The notes under the pieces are model-generated. The model ran no database searches and had not been told where the DNA came from. It saw only the letters and a program-made list of their open reading frames with translations. From Pseudochelatococcus sp047501465 (lineage in GTDB: Bacteria; Pseudomonadota; Alphaproteobacteria; Rhizobiales; Beijerinckiaceae): DNA of 64,000 nucleotides. The stretch lies in the NCBI RefSeq assembly GCF_047501465.1, contig NZ_JAZDRL010000001.1, positions 1,302,001 to 1,366,000 of the forward strand, read 5' to 3'. How positions within the stretch are numbered: position 1 is the first letter of the stretch; every line of letters starts with the position of its first letter. This document shows, in pieces, positions 23,273 to 31,368 of the stretch. The position numbers were made by a program, and so were the translations under genes.

Positions 23273-24649
23273 ATGAGTTCATCCAGCGCAAATTCTACCA
23301 CGGGTGCATCAACGCCAACACGTCGAAATGATATCAACCTTGATGCCTACTGGATGCCGTTTACTGCCAATCGGCAGTTCAAGCAGACTCCGCGTCTGCT
23401 CGCCTCCGCGAAGGGTATGTACTACACCACGGTTGATGGCGACAGAGTGCTTGATGGTACGGCCGGACTATGGTGCGTGAATGCAGGCCATGGCCGGGAG
23501 AAAATCACCGATGCGGTGGCGCGCCAGCTCGCGACGCTTGATTATGCACCTTCATTCCAGATGGGGCATCCGGTTGCGTTTGAGTTTGCTGAGCAGCTTG
23601 CAGCTCATGCGCCGGGTGGCGCTGCGGCTCAGCTTGATCGGGTGTTCTTCACCGGGTCAGGGTCAGAATCCGTCGATACCGCGCTCAAGATCGCATTAGC
23701 TTATCAGCGCGCTATAGGGCAGGGCACGCGTACGCGTCTCATTGGGCGTGAGCGTGGTTATCATGGTGTTGGTTTCGGTGGTATTTCAGTTGGAGGGCTG
23801 GTCAACAACCGGCGCGCTTTCCCAACGCATCTACCAGGCGTAGACCATTTGCGCACAACGCATGATCCCGCACGCAATCGCTTTGTGAAGGGCGGTCTTC
23901 CCGAACATGGGGCAGAGCTTGCGGATGATCTGGAGCGCATGGTTGCCCTGCATGGTAGCGAGACAATTGCAGCCGTGATTGTGGAACCAGTTGCCGGGTC
24001 AGCAGGCGTGTTACCGCCGCCAAAGGGTTATCTGGAGCGTTTACGGGCAATTTGCGATCAGCATGGCATCCTGCTGATTTTCGACGAAGTGATCACTGGG
24101 TTTGGCCGTCTTGGTACGCCGTTCGCGGTTGATTACTTCGGGGTGGTGCCCGATATCGTGACGACTGCGAAGGGCCTCACGAATGGTGCGATTCCGATGG
24201 GAGCCGTTTTTGCCAGCCGCAAAGTATATGATGCGATGATGCAAGGGCCTGAAAATGCCATTGAGCTTTTCCATGGCTATACTTACTCTGGGCATCCGGC
24301 ATCTTGCGCGGCTGGACTGGCGACACTCGAAATTTATGCCGAGGAAGGGCTTCTCACGCGGGGCGCGGCTCTTTCAAAGCGTTGGGAAGACGCCATTCAT
24401 GGTCTGAAGAGTGCCAGACACGTCTTCGACATTCGCACGATTGGTTTGATAGCAGGCATCGAGCTGGAGTCGCGTTCCGGTGCGCCAGGTGCGCGTGCGT
24501 ATGATGTCTTCGTGGATTGTCTCAAGCGAGGTGTGCTCATTCGTGTAACCGGCGATATCATCGCTTTATCTCCACCATTGATCATCGAAGATGGGCAGAT
24601 CGATCAGATCGTTAATATTATTGGTGAAGCGTTGACACGTGCAGCATAA
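23273..24649 (+). CDS. Omega-amino acid:pyruvate transaminase (class III)
   Basis: The PLP enzyme moves the amino group of beta-alanine or another omega-amino acid to pyruvate. The 458-residue product opens with the family mark LDAYWMPFTANRQFK. It then has GTAGLWCVNAGHG, FFTGSGSESVDTALKIA (phosphate cup), RERGYHGVGFGGISVGG, IVEPVAGSAGVLPPPKGYLERLR, FDEVITGFGRLG (the Asp that holds the pyridine nitrogen) and TTAKGLTNGAIPMGAV with the Schiff-base Lys near residue 300. Beta-alanine is a product of pyrimidine and polyamine breakdown. It may be co-transcribed with the valine-pathway hydrolase upstream; both feed carbon towards semialdehydes. Confidence 0.92.
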   Translation: MSSSSANSTTGASTPTRRNDINLDAYWMPFTANRQFKQTPRLLASAKGMYYTTVDGDRVLDGTAGLWCVNAGHGREKITDAVARQLATLDYAPSFQMGHPVAFEFAEQLAAHAPGGAAAQLDRVFFTGSGSESVDTALKIALAYQRAIGQGTRTRLIGRERGYHGVGFGGISVGGLVNNRRAFPTHLPGVDHLRTTHDPARNRFVKGGLPEHGAELADDLERMVALHGSETIAAVIVEPVAGSAGVLPPPKGYLERLRAICDQHGILLIFDEVITGFGRLGTPFAVDYFGVVPDIVTTAKGLTNGAIPMGAVFASRKVYDAMMQGPENAIELFHGYTYSGHPASCAAGLATLEIYAEEGLLTRGAALSKRWEDAIHGLKSARHVFDIRTIGLIAGIELESRSGAPGARAYDVFVDCLKRGVLIRVTGDIIALSPPLIIEDGQIDQIVNIIGEALTRAA

Positions 24650-24726
24650 GTAGGCCGCGATCTGAGGGTACTTCTTTTTTGAACAGTAAGTACGCTAAAA
24701 GCTCAAGCGAAGCAGCTTTGCCCTAG

Positions 24727-24754
24727 GATGCTGGCCAAATGCCCGGCCAGCATC
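24727..24754 (+). terminator. Hairpin after the transaminase gene
   Basis: GATGCTGGCC and GGCCAGCATC form a perfect 10-bp stem with an 8-nt loop, 77 nt after the stop. The following TTGAGTTTA is only weakly T-rich. Confidence 0.55.
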
Positions 24755-24832
24755 TTGAGTTTACGGGAAATGAATCTATTAAGTTAGTGAATTATTTTAA
24801 AAATAAGGCGCAAAGCCGGAAAGTTATTCTAA

Positions 24833-25864
24833 ATGCATTCACAGCCATCAGCCATGTTACCTGCAAAGGCTATATCTGTTTTACCGGGACTACTTCTAAG
24901 TATTACAGTGGCCGCAGTTGCTGTAGGGCTTGAGAAAATCGAGGCTTATTACACTGGAGAGGCTTGGCTGGAAGGGCTTGTGCTGGCTATCCTTCTTGGC
25001 ACGGCAGTGCGAACTTTTCTGCAGCCTGGCGAGAAGTATAATTGTGGTATTCATTTCTCGGCTAAAATGCTTCTTGAGATTGCTGTCGTGTTGCTGGGGG
25101 CTTCCATTAGCGCCAGTGCTGTCGTTGCTGCTGGTCCGCCGCTCATCTTAGGCATTGCCGGGGTTGTTGTTGTTGCCATTATATTCAGCTACGGCCTTGG
25201 ACGATTAATGCGTTTGCCGCACAAAATGGCGGTGCTGGTTGCGTGTGGTAATTCAATCTGTGGCAATTCAGCTATTGCAGCAGCTGCGCCTGTCATTGGT
25301 GCAGATAGCGATGATGTTGCAGCTTCGATAGCTTTCACGGCCATTTTAGGCGTTGTGGTGGTGCTTTGCCTGCCATTTCTGGTGCCTTTGCTTGATTTGT
25401 CCGACACGCAGTATGGTATTTTGGCCGGGTTGACGGTCTATGCTGTGCCACAAGTGCTGGCAGCTACCGCCCCTGTTGCCCTCATTAGCGTGCAGCTTGG
25501 AACATTGGTCAAACTCGTGCGTGTGTTGATGCTGGGACCCGTTATTTTAACGCTGGCGTTATTGGCAGGCAGCAAAACACCGGGAGAAAAACTCAAGCTC
25601 CATCATCTTGTGCCATGGTTTATCGTAGGCTTCCTCGTCATGATGGCGTTGCGTTCCTTCCATCTCATTCCAGAGGTTGCTCTTCCTGGCATTCAATCTG
25701 TATCGATTGTTCTGACCATCATTTCGATGGCGGCTCTTGGGCTTGGTGTTGATGTGCGCTCAGTCGCGCAGGCGGGTGGGCGAGTTACATTGGTCGCCAT
25801 TTTCTCGCTTGTTGTCCTGGGTATTATCAGCCTTGGGCTCATCAAGTTTCTTGGTATTTCCTGA
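24833..25864 (+). CDS. YeiH-family (UPF0324) membrane protein, putative sulfate exporter
   Basis: The 343-residue protein has ten or so hydrophobic helices. The family is marked by LAILLGTAVRTF, FSAKMLLEIAVVLLGASIS, the repeated-helix motif ACGNSICGNSAIAAAAPVIGA, and VYAVPQVLAATAPVA. Close relatives are called putative sulfate exporters, and some link to taurine or cysteine metabolism, but the substrate here is not shown. ATG 24833 follows GGAAAG. It ends 12 bp before the convergent tctA stop, with no terminator between them. Confidence 0.88.
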   Translation: MHSQPSAMLPAKAISVLPGLLLSITVAAVAVGLEKIEAYYTGEAWLEGLVLAILLGTAVRTFLQPGEKYNCGIHFSAKMLLEIAVVLLGASISASAVVAAGPPLILGIAGVVVVAIIFSYGLGRLMRLPHKMAVLVACGNSICGNSAIAAAAPVIGADSDDVAASIAFTAILGVVVVLCLPFLVPLLDLSDTQYGILAGLTVYAVPQVLAATAPVALISVQLGTLVKLVRVLMLGPVILTLALLAGSKTPGEKLKLHHLVPWFIVGFLVMMALRSFHLIPEVALPGIQSVSIVLTIISMAALGLGVDVRSVAQAGGRVTLVAIFSLVVLGIISLGLIKFLGIS

Positions 25865-25876
25865 GCGTCTTTAAGG

Positions 25877-27394
25877 TCAGTCTTCATCACCTGCGATCTG
25901 GGCAAGTACTGAGCCGCGTCCGCGCAAGCGCAACAGAAATGGCACCACAAGCGCAATGATAGCAACAACATAAAGCGTGATAGCAATGGGTGAGGAGACG
26001 AGAATTTGCACGTCACCCTGACTGATAGCAAGAGCCCGGCGCAGCTGTTGCTCTGCCATCGGTCCCAGAATGAGGCCTACAACGACCGGCGCTACCGGAT
26101 ATCCAAATCGACGCATCACATAACCCAGCATGCCGAATGCCAGCAACATACCAAGTTCGAATATGGAAGGGTTGGCGCCAATGGTGCCAAGGGTCGCAAA
26201 AACCAGAATACCCGCGTAAAGCCATGGTTTCGGAATGGTTAGCAGGCGCACCCACAATCCAATCAGAGGCAAATTTAGTACCAGCAACATGAAGTTGGCA
26301 ACGAGCAAACTCGCAATCAAACCCCAGACCAGATCGGGATTGTTCGTGAATAGCAGCGGGCCGGGCTGCAGGCCAAATTGCTGGAAACCTGCCAACATGA
26401 TAGCAGCTGTGGCTGTCGTAGGCAGCCCAAGGGTCAGCAATGGTACGAGTGTACCGGCGGCAGAGGCGTTATTGGCCGCTTCCGGGCCGGCGACGCCTTC
26501 AATCGCGCCCTCGCCGAACTCTTCAGGATGGCGTGCGAAGCTCTTTTCGGCGCTATAGGACAGGAAGCTCGAAACATCTGCCCCACCTGCGGGCATTGCC
26601 CCAATTGGAAAACCGATGGCCGTGCCGCGCAGCCATGGCATCCATGAACGGCGCCAATCTTCGCGGCTCATCCAGACCGAGCCTTTAACTGCTTCAACTT
26701 TATCCGCAACGGCATCAGGTGATGCAGCTGTTTTGAAGGTCTCGCCGATGGCAAAGAGCGCCACCGCAAGTGTTGTAACCTCAATGCCATCCAATAAATC
26801 GGGTATGCCGAATGTCAGCCGCGCTTGCCCGGTTTGTAGATCGATGCCGACTAAACCTAATGTCAGGCCAAGCACCAATGCGGTTATTCCACGTAAGGCT
26901 GAATCACCAAAGGCCGCAGAGACGGTTACAAAAGCAAGTACCATCAGGGCAAAGTAATCGGCTGGCCCGAAGGAAAGTGCAAACTCCACCACCCATGGAG
27001 CAATGAGCGCCAAACCAAGTGTGGCCAATAAACCCGCAATAAACGAACCAATGGCAGCAGTGGCAAGCGCGGGGCCGCCACGCCCTTTGCGGGCCATTTT
27101 GTTGCCCTCTAGCGCCGTGATGATCGATGCACTCTCACCGGGGGTATTCAGCAGGATAGAAGTTGTCGACCCCCCGTACATGCCGCCATAGTAAATACCC
27201 GCAAACATGATGAGCGAACCAGCCGGATCGAGCTGATATGTCACCGGTAGTAGTAGAGCGACAGTGAGTGCCGGCCCAATGCCCGGTAGAACACCTACGG
27301 CGGTGCCAATGGTAACGCCAATCAGCGCGTAAAGCAGATTTATCGGCTCAAGAGCAACCAGCAGACCATTGGCGAGTAGACCGAAGGTATCCAT
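25877..27394 (-). CDS. tctA: TctA, large membrane subunit of a tripartite tricarboxylate-type transporter
   Basis: TctA is the main channel of a binding-protein-dependent secondary carrier for organic acids. The 505-residue product has about twelve helices and the family motif GVLPGIGPALTVALLLPVTY near the start. The second motif GIYYGGMYGGSTTSILLNTPGES follows, then PAGGADVSSFLSYSAEKSFARHPEEFGEGAIEGVAGPEAANNASAAG, the matching half. I chose ATG 27394, preceded by GAGG, not 27406. It is the last gene of tctCBA, 66 nt after tctB. The substrate cannot be read from sequence. Confidence 0.93.
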   Translation of the reverse strand: MDTFGLLANGLLVALEPINLLYALIGVTIGTAVGVLPGIGPALTVALLLPVTYQLDPAGSLIMFAGIYYGGMYGGSTTSILLNTPGESASIITALEGNKMARKGRGGPALATAAIGSFIAGLLATLGLALIAPWVVEFALSFGPADYFALMVLAFVTVSAAFGDSALRGITALVLGLTLGLVGIDLQTGQARLTFGIPDLLDGIEVTTLAVALFAIGETFKTAASPDAVADKVEAVKGSVWMSREDWRRSWMPWLRGTAIGFPIGAMPAGGADVSSFLSYSAEKSFARHPEEFGEGAIEGVAGPEAANNASAAGTLVPLLTLGLPTTATAAIMLAGFQQFGLQPGPLLFTNNPDLVWGLIASLLVANFMLLVLNLPLIGLWVRLLTIPKPWLYAGILVFATLGTIGANPSIFELGMLLAFGMLGYVMRRFGYPVAPVVVGLILGPMAEQQLRRALAISQGDVQILVSSPIAITLYVVAIIALVVPFLLRLRGRGSVLAQIAGDED

Positions 27395-27460
27395 GCAATG
27401 CCTCAAGCTTGAGTGCGTAAAAGCGATGAAGGTGCTCTATCGGTAGCAGTCAGAAGAGCT

Positions 27461-27970
27461 TCAGGGAATCAGGCGTTCCAGTGGGCCAGCAGGAATGGAG
27501 AGGCTCAGCCCGCGTGAAAAAATAAACCAGATTATAAAGGCGAAAACGATACCGATTGGTAATGTCTGCCAAAGCGGTCCACGCCCGAAGCCGCGTGCGG
27601 TTGCAGCAAAAAGTACACCCGTTGCGATTGAGAAGCCTGTAATGTTCATGAGCAACATCTGCGCCACGAGCCCGCCTGTGATCCAGGCGATAGGGCCATA
27701 ATGGTCCACCTCCCGTGCGGGAAAGTCTCCCCGCCAGGCGGCAATAGCGGTGCCGATTGCAAGAAGAGCAAGCAGCGTGGCAATGGCGTAGGGAAATACC
27801 GTTGGCCCAATACGTGTATATTGGGCTACGGGCGCCATCCGGGCTGCTGAGATCAACACAACCGCAGCGAGAATAGCCAAAGCCACGGCCACAACGAGCG
27901 CAGCCCAATCAGGCCGCGCCCGCCGAGGCGCCGGAGCTATGGTAGAAGTTGGCCGTGGTGGCGTGCTCAT
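27461..27970 (-). CDS. tctB: TctB, small membrane subunit of the tripartite transporter
   Basis: TctB is the small four-helix partner of TctA. The 169-residue product has a Pro/Arg-rich N-terminus (about 25 residues, cytoplasmic), then four hydrophobic segments: LVVAVALAILAAVVLISA, FPYAIATLLALLAIGTAIAAW, WITGGLVAQMLLMNITGFSIATGVLF and TLPIGIVFAFIIWFIFSRG. The conserved IGPTVFPY motif stands before the second helix. The start overlaps the tctC stop by 4 nt (ATGA). Confidence 0.9.
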   Translation of the reverse strand: MSTPPRPTSTIAPAPRRARPDWAALVVAVALAILAAVVLISAARMAPVAQYTRIGPTVFPYAIATLLALLAIGTAIAAWRGDFPAREVDHYGPIAWITGGLVAQMLLMNITGFSIATGVLFAATARGFGRGPLWQTLPIGIVFAFIIWFIFSRGLSLSIPAGPLERLIP

Positions 27971-28917
27971 TTCACCAGACCAATCTCTTTCAGGATTGCA
28001 GAGGTTGCTGCAATATCGGTAGCGAGCTGTTTGTCAAACGCTTCACCCGCAAGGTAGGTGTCGACCCAGCCACGTGTTGCAAGCGTTTCTTTCCAGATAT
28101 CAGAGGTGACCATCTTATGGATATCCGCACTGATGGCCGCCTTTTGCTCAGCAGTGATGCCCGGTGCTGCTGCAACCATGCGCCAGTTTTCGAGTGCCAT
28201 ATCGACGCCCGCTTCGCGTAACGTGGGCGCATCAACACCGGGAACTCGCTTGTCCGTGGATACTGCTAGCAGACGCAATTTGCCTGCCTCAATCTGCGAT
28301 CTGAACTCGCTTAAGCCCGATATCCCTACTGTAACCTGACCGCCAAGAATAGCTGCCAGTGCCTCGCCACCGCCTGAAAACGCGATGTAGTTGACCTTGG
28401 TTGGGTCTACACCAACAGTCTTGGCAAAAAGGCCTGCAGTAATGTGATCAGCGCCCCCTGCCGAGCCGCCAGCCCATGAGACAGAGCCGGGGTCTGCCTT
28501 AAGTTTGGCGACAAGATCTGCCACCGTTTTAATGGGTGAGTTTGCAGGCACGACGATGGCGACAGATTCACCTGTCAGGCGGGCGATTGGCGTAACATCG
28601 GCAAGTGATACGGGTGAATTATTGGTGAGAATTGCCCCCACCATCACATAACCACCAACGAGAAGTGCTGTGGGATTACCCTTCGATTGATTGACGAATT
28701 GTGCAAGACCAATCGTGCCGCCGGCGCCAGGTACATTGACGACCTGGACCTTTTTAGAGAGGCCGGTTTCCTGCATGACGGATTGCATCGCGCGTGCGGT
28801 CTGATCCCAGCCGCCACCAGGGGCTGCCGGTGCCATAATTGTATAATCGGTGGCGAACGCCGTGCCGGATAAACCTGCGGCAGCTGTGAACGCAGCAGCT
28901 AAAAACAGCTTTCTCAT
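27967..28917 (-). CDS. tctC: TctC-type periplasmic solute-binding protein
   Basis: This binding protein of the Bug/TctC family captures the organic acid for TctAB. It has a signal peptide (MRKLFLAAAFTAAAGLSGTAFA) and then YTIMAPAAPGGGWDQTARAMQ, the ligand-carboxylate loop of the family. VNVPGAGGTIGLAQFV and SWAGGSAGGADHITAGLFAK are the second loop. I chose ATG 28917, which follows AAGGGGGAA; an in-frame start at 28959 would put 14 basic residues before the signal. It is the first gene of the operon, so its promoter lies above 28918. Many Bug proteins exist per genome, so the ligand is uncertain. Confidence 0.92.
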   Translation of the reverse strand: MRKLFLAAAFTAAAGLSGTAFATDYTIMAPAAPGGGWDQTARAMQSVMQETGLSKKVQVVNVPGAGGTIGLAQFVNQSKGNPTALLVGGYVMVGAILTNNSPVSLADVTPIARLTGESVAIVVPANSPIKTVADLVAKLKADPGSVSWAGGSAGGADHITAGLFAKTVGVDPTKVNYIAFSGGGEALAAILGGQVTVGISGLSEFRSQIEAGKLRLLAVSTDKRVPGVDAPTLREAGVDMALENWRMVAAAPGITAEQKAAISADIHKMVTSDIWKETLATRGWVDTYLAGEAFDKQLATDIAATSAILKEIGLVK

Positions 28918-29443
28918 TCGTTTCCCCCTTATAATGGTTGATCTTGGCGCAACCTTCACCCCGATGATAAGATGGATTTAAATCTCTGTCGACAAGGCTA
29001 CTGTCATCATTTCAATATTTTAGAGAGCCGCGTCGTCTTGATAGATCTGACGCCGATGACCAGGGGCTATGAAGAATGCAAGCAGCATCGTTCGATGTTA
29101 GCCTTGCTCCCTCATTAATATGGACGCAGCTGATGTAAGGTGAGCGCAGGATTTGAAAGTATCGGTAATGTGAATGTTTATGATCGTAAGTCATTCAAAA
29201 ATAGAGATATAATAGAGATGCAAGAAAAGGGTTGATTTTTAGGGTGATATGAACTATTATGATCTTATAATTTATGCGGTCGTTAATAAATGCACTTTTA
29301 CGAAGATTCTGTATAGGAAGGACGTAAAACAAAATTTATCTAGCTGTAGAGCACATTCGCTCTCATGTAATGTTCACTGAATTTACTGTAAAATTGACAA
29401 ACCCTTTAATTCATTTTCTTAACACTTATTTATGGTGGTATTC
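28918..29443. other. Intergenic region before the interrupted small gene
   Basis: 526 bp, AT-rich in its second half. There is no supported frame. It should hold the promoters of tctC (minus) and of the frame at 29444 (plus). TTGACAAACCCTTTAATTCATTTTCTTAACAC at 29395-29426 starts with a perfect -35-like TTGACA, but a matching -10 is not obvious. Confidence 0.4.
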
Positions 29444-29863
29444 ATGAGTTACGATAACACTGTTGGTGGCCCTTCAATCTCAACATATTCTCCGAATGCT
29501 CCTACGGAATCTACGCAGCCAGAGCTGAAAGGCCATTCTCAGGATGGGCACGAGGTGAAGGTTGAGTAAGGCGCTGGAGAAGGCAGCAAGATATTGTCGA
29601 ATATTGCAGCCATGTTCGTTAAAGCAGGTGGTTTCCTGTTCGGGGGAGCTGCATCCTTATTGTATTTTCTCTCGTTTATTATTCCGCCAATCGGCGGGGG
29701 GTTAACGATAGCGGGTGCCAATCCATCAAATGTCTTTAATGCCGGAAAAGGTCTGGGTGAGTATGTATTTTCACTCGGTGGCAATATTGGAGTTGAAACA
29801 CAGCGTCTTCAAGATGGCATGAGCCCAGCTGCTATGTCGATTGCGCGAGCTGCTGCTGAATAA
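29444..29863 (+). pseudogene. Small membrane-protein frame interrupted by an in-frame TAA
   Basis: ATG 29444 opens a 41-codon frame (MSYDNTVGGPSISTYSPNA...) that stops at TAA 29567-29569. The same frame then stays open for 97 more codons to 29863, with GAGEGSKILSNIAAMFVKAGGF, a hydrophobic stretch (LFGGAASLLYFLSFIIPPIGGGLTIAG) and an Ala-rich end. Together they would make a 139-residue protein: Ser/Thr/Pro-rich start, one or two membrane helices, hydrophilic tail. A nonsense mutation is the simplest reading. Two separate short genes or stop read-through are less likely. TTG 29594 could restart but lacks a ribosome site. I do not recognise a family. The composition is AT-rich in front and mixed inside. 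Confidence 0.55.
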
Positions 29864-29962
29864 AACCACTATTTTCCAGAATTGATATCATTCTACTTGC
29901 GGGAGGGCACTTAGGTGCCTCCCCTCAAGGGTACAAAGCATTCCATTCAATGCTCCAGCGCG

Positions 29963-30445
29963 TTATCCAGAAACGGCTTTATTGCCTTCTGGTGTCGCTG
30001 CGTCTTGCATCAGGATGGCGTAGATTGCTGCTGCGTCGCGAGCAGAGCGAAGACGCTCCAGATTACCCGGTTCCCGAAGCAGGCGTGCCACGCGGGCAAG
30101 CGCTTTAAGATGGTCAGCCCCCGCAGATTCGGGCGCAAGTAGCAGAAAGATAATGTCTACTGGTTGCCCATCGATGGACTCAAAATCGATTGGTCGTTCC
30201 AGCCGTGCAAACAGGCCGAACAGTCTATCAATGCGTGCGGGCTTGCCATGGGGAATGGCAATGCCATCGCCAATGCCGGTTGAGCCAAGACGTTCACGCT
30301 GAAGCAGCGTGTCGTATATCTCACGCTCATCAAGGCCAGTGAGGTTTGCGGCTTTAGCCGCGATTTCCTGCAACGCCTGTTTTTTGCCGCTCGCTTTGAG
30401 GGCGGGCACAATGGCGTCGGGAGTAAGAATGTCGATCAGGGGCAT
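29963..30445 (-). CDS. ptsN: PtsN, nitrogen-related PTS EIIA protein
   Basis: PtsN takes phosphate from NPr and uses its phosphorylation state to control potassium uptake, sigma-54-linked traits and stress responses. The 160-residue product has the EIIA fructose/mannitol-type fold. His66 in GIGDGIAIPHGKPARI is the phosphorylated residue. VDIIFLLLAPESAGADHLKALARVARLL is the second family block. It is the last gene of the block that runs from lptC to ptsN on this strand, 176 nt after hpf, the arrangement usual in proteobacteria. Confidence 0.95.
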   Translation of the reverse strand: MPLIDILTPDAIVPALKASGKKQALQEIAAKAANLTGLDEREIYDTLLQRERLGSTGIGDGIAIPHGKPARIDRLFGLFARLERPIDFESIDGQPVDIIFLLLAPESAGADHLKALARVARLLREPGNLERLRSARDAAAIYAILMQDAATPEGNKAVSG

Positions 30446-30535
30446 ATCTCGAACACGCGCAGGCGCGGGTCGCTCCTTCAGTGCTTGCTTGAATCGACCT
30501 TAGCCTTCCAAGGTCAAGCAATCTACCACAGATAT

Positions 30536-30574
30536 GAGCGCCAGATATCTACTATCTGTAGATGCCAGGCGCTC
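30536..30574 (-). terminator. Hairpin between hpf and ptsN
   Basis: On the minus strand GAGCGCC (outer) and ATCTAC (inner) pair with GTAGAT and GGCGCTC around an AGATA loop, an interrupted stem of 13 pairs. No T-run follows, so it may be an attenuator or a processing site that lowers ptsN relative to hpf. Confidence 0.45.
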
Positions 30575-30621
30575 GCTCAACAGTCGGACAGAACCTTCAA
30601 TTGTCCGATCGACCCTGATTC

Positions 30622-31212
30622 TTACGAAGCGGAAGGTGGATCGATCCAGCCGATGGTGCCGTCATGACGGCGGTATACGATATTTACCCGGCCACTGCCA
30701 GCATGTCTGAACACAACAACGGGAGCCCCTGTCAGGTCAAGGTCAACCACTGCTTCGCTGACTGAAAAGCGGTGGAGAGCCGCAATATTTTCTGCAACGA
30801 TCACTGGGTGGAAGGTCTCATCGACCTCATGCTCTTCATGCGGTGCTTCAATGACGTAGGCGCGCAGCTCCTCTGCATCAGCCACAGGCAAGTGCGCCAG
30901 ACCGGCAGAACCGGGTTGTGCGCGCTCTTTCAGGCGGCGGCTGTGACGGCGCAGGCGACGTTCGAAACGATCTGCGGCCTGGTCGAAGGCGGCGTAAGCA
31001 TCGGGCGCTACACCAGTCGCTTCCAGGGTCATACCGGTGTTAAGGTGCAACACACCGACAGCACGAAAGCCGTTGCCTTCCTTCTCAACAACCACGTGGC
31101 CCGAGTAGCCGGTGTCGAGAAACTTGGCGATGGCCGATGATACGCGCGCTTCGATCTGTCCGCGCAGCGCTTCGCCGATATCCAGGTTTTTTCCCGTAAT
31201 CCGTAACGGCAT
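30622..31212 (-). CDS. hpf: Long-form ribosome hibernation promoting factor
   Basis: Long HPF binds the 30S decoding centre and joins 70S ribosomes into inactive 100S dimers in slow growth. The 196-residue product has the N-terminal S30AE domain (residues 1-100: LRITGKNLDIGEALRGQIEARV, AADRFERRLRRHSRRL) and the C-terminal dimerising domain (about 135-190: HPVIVAENIAALHRFSVSEAVVDLDLTGAPVVVFRHAGSGRVNIVYRRHDGTIGWIDP). It is placed between rpoN and ptsN, the standard arrangement. Confidence 0.95.
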   Translation of the reverse strand: MPLRITGKNLDIGEALRGQIEARVSSAIAKFLDTGYSGHVVVEKEGNGFRAVGVLHLNTGMTLEATGVAPDAYAAFDQAADRFERRLRRHSRRLKERAQPGSAGLAHLPVADAEELRAYVIEAPHEEHEVDETFHPVIVAENIAALHRFSVSEAVVDLDLTGAPVVVFRHAGSGRVNIVYRRHDGTIGWIDPPSAS

Positions 31213-31368
31213 TCGTATCTCCTTCCCTCTTACGTGTCGGGTAATGCACCCTTGATTGCAGTGCCAGGCCGACCTGGCATAGCTCTCATCCCAACACGCA
31301 ACCTTAGCTTATGATTCTCATCGCTGGTCGGCCAGTCTTATTTATCTCGCATGATGCTTTCGTGAGCA

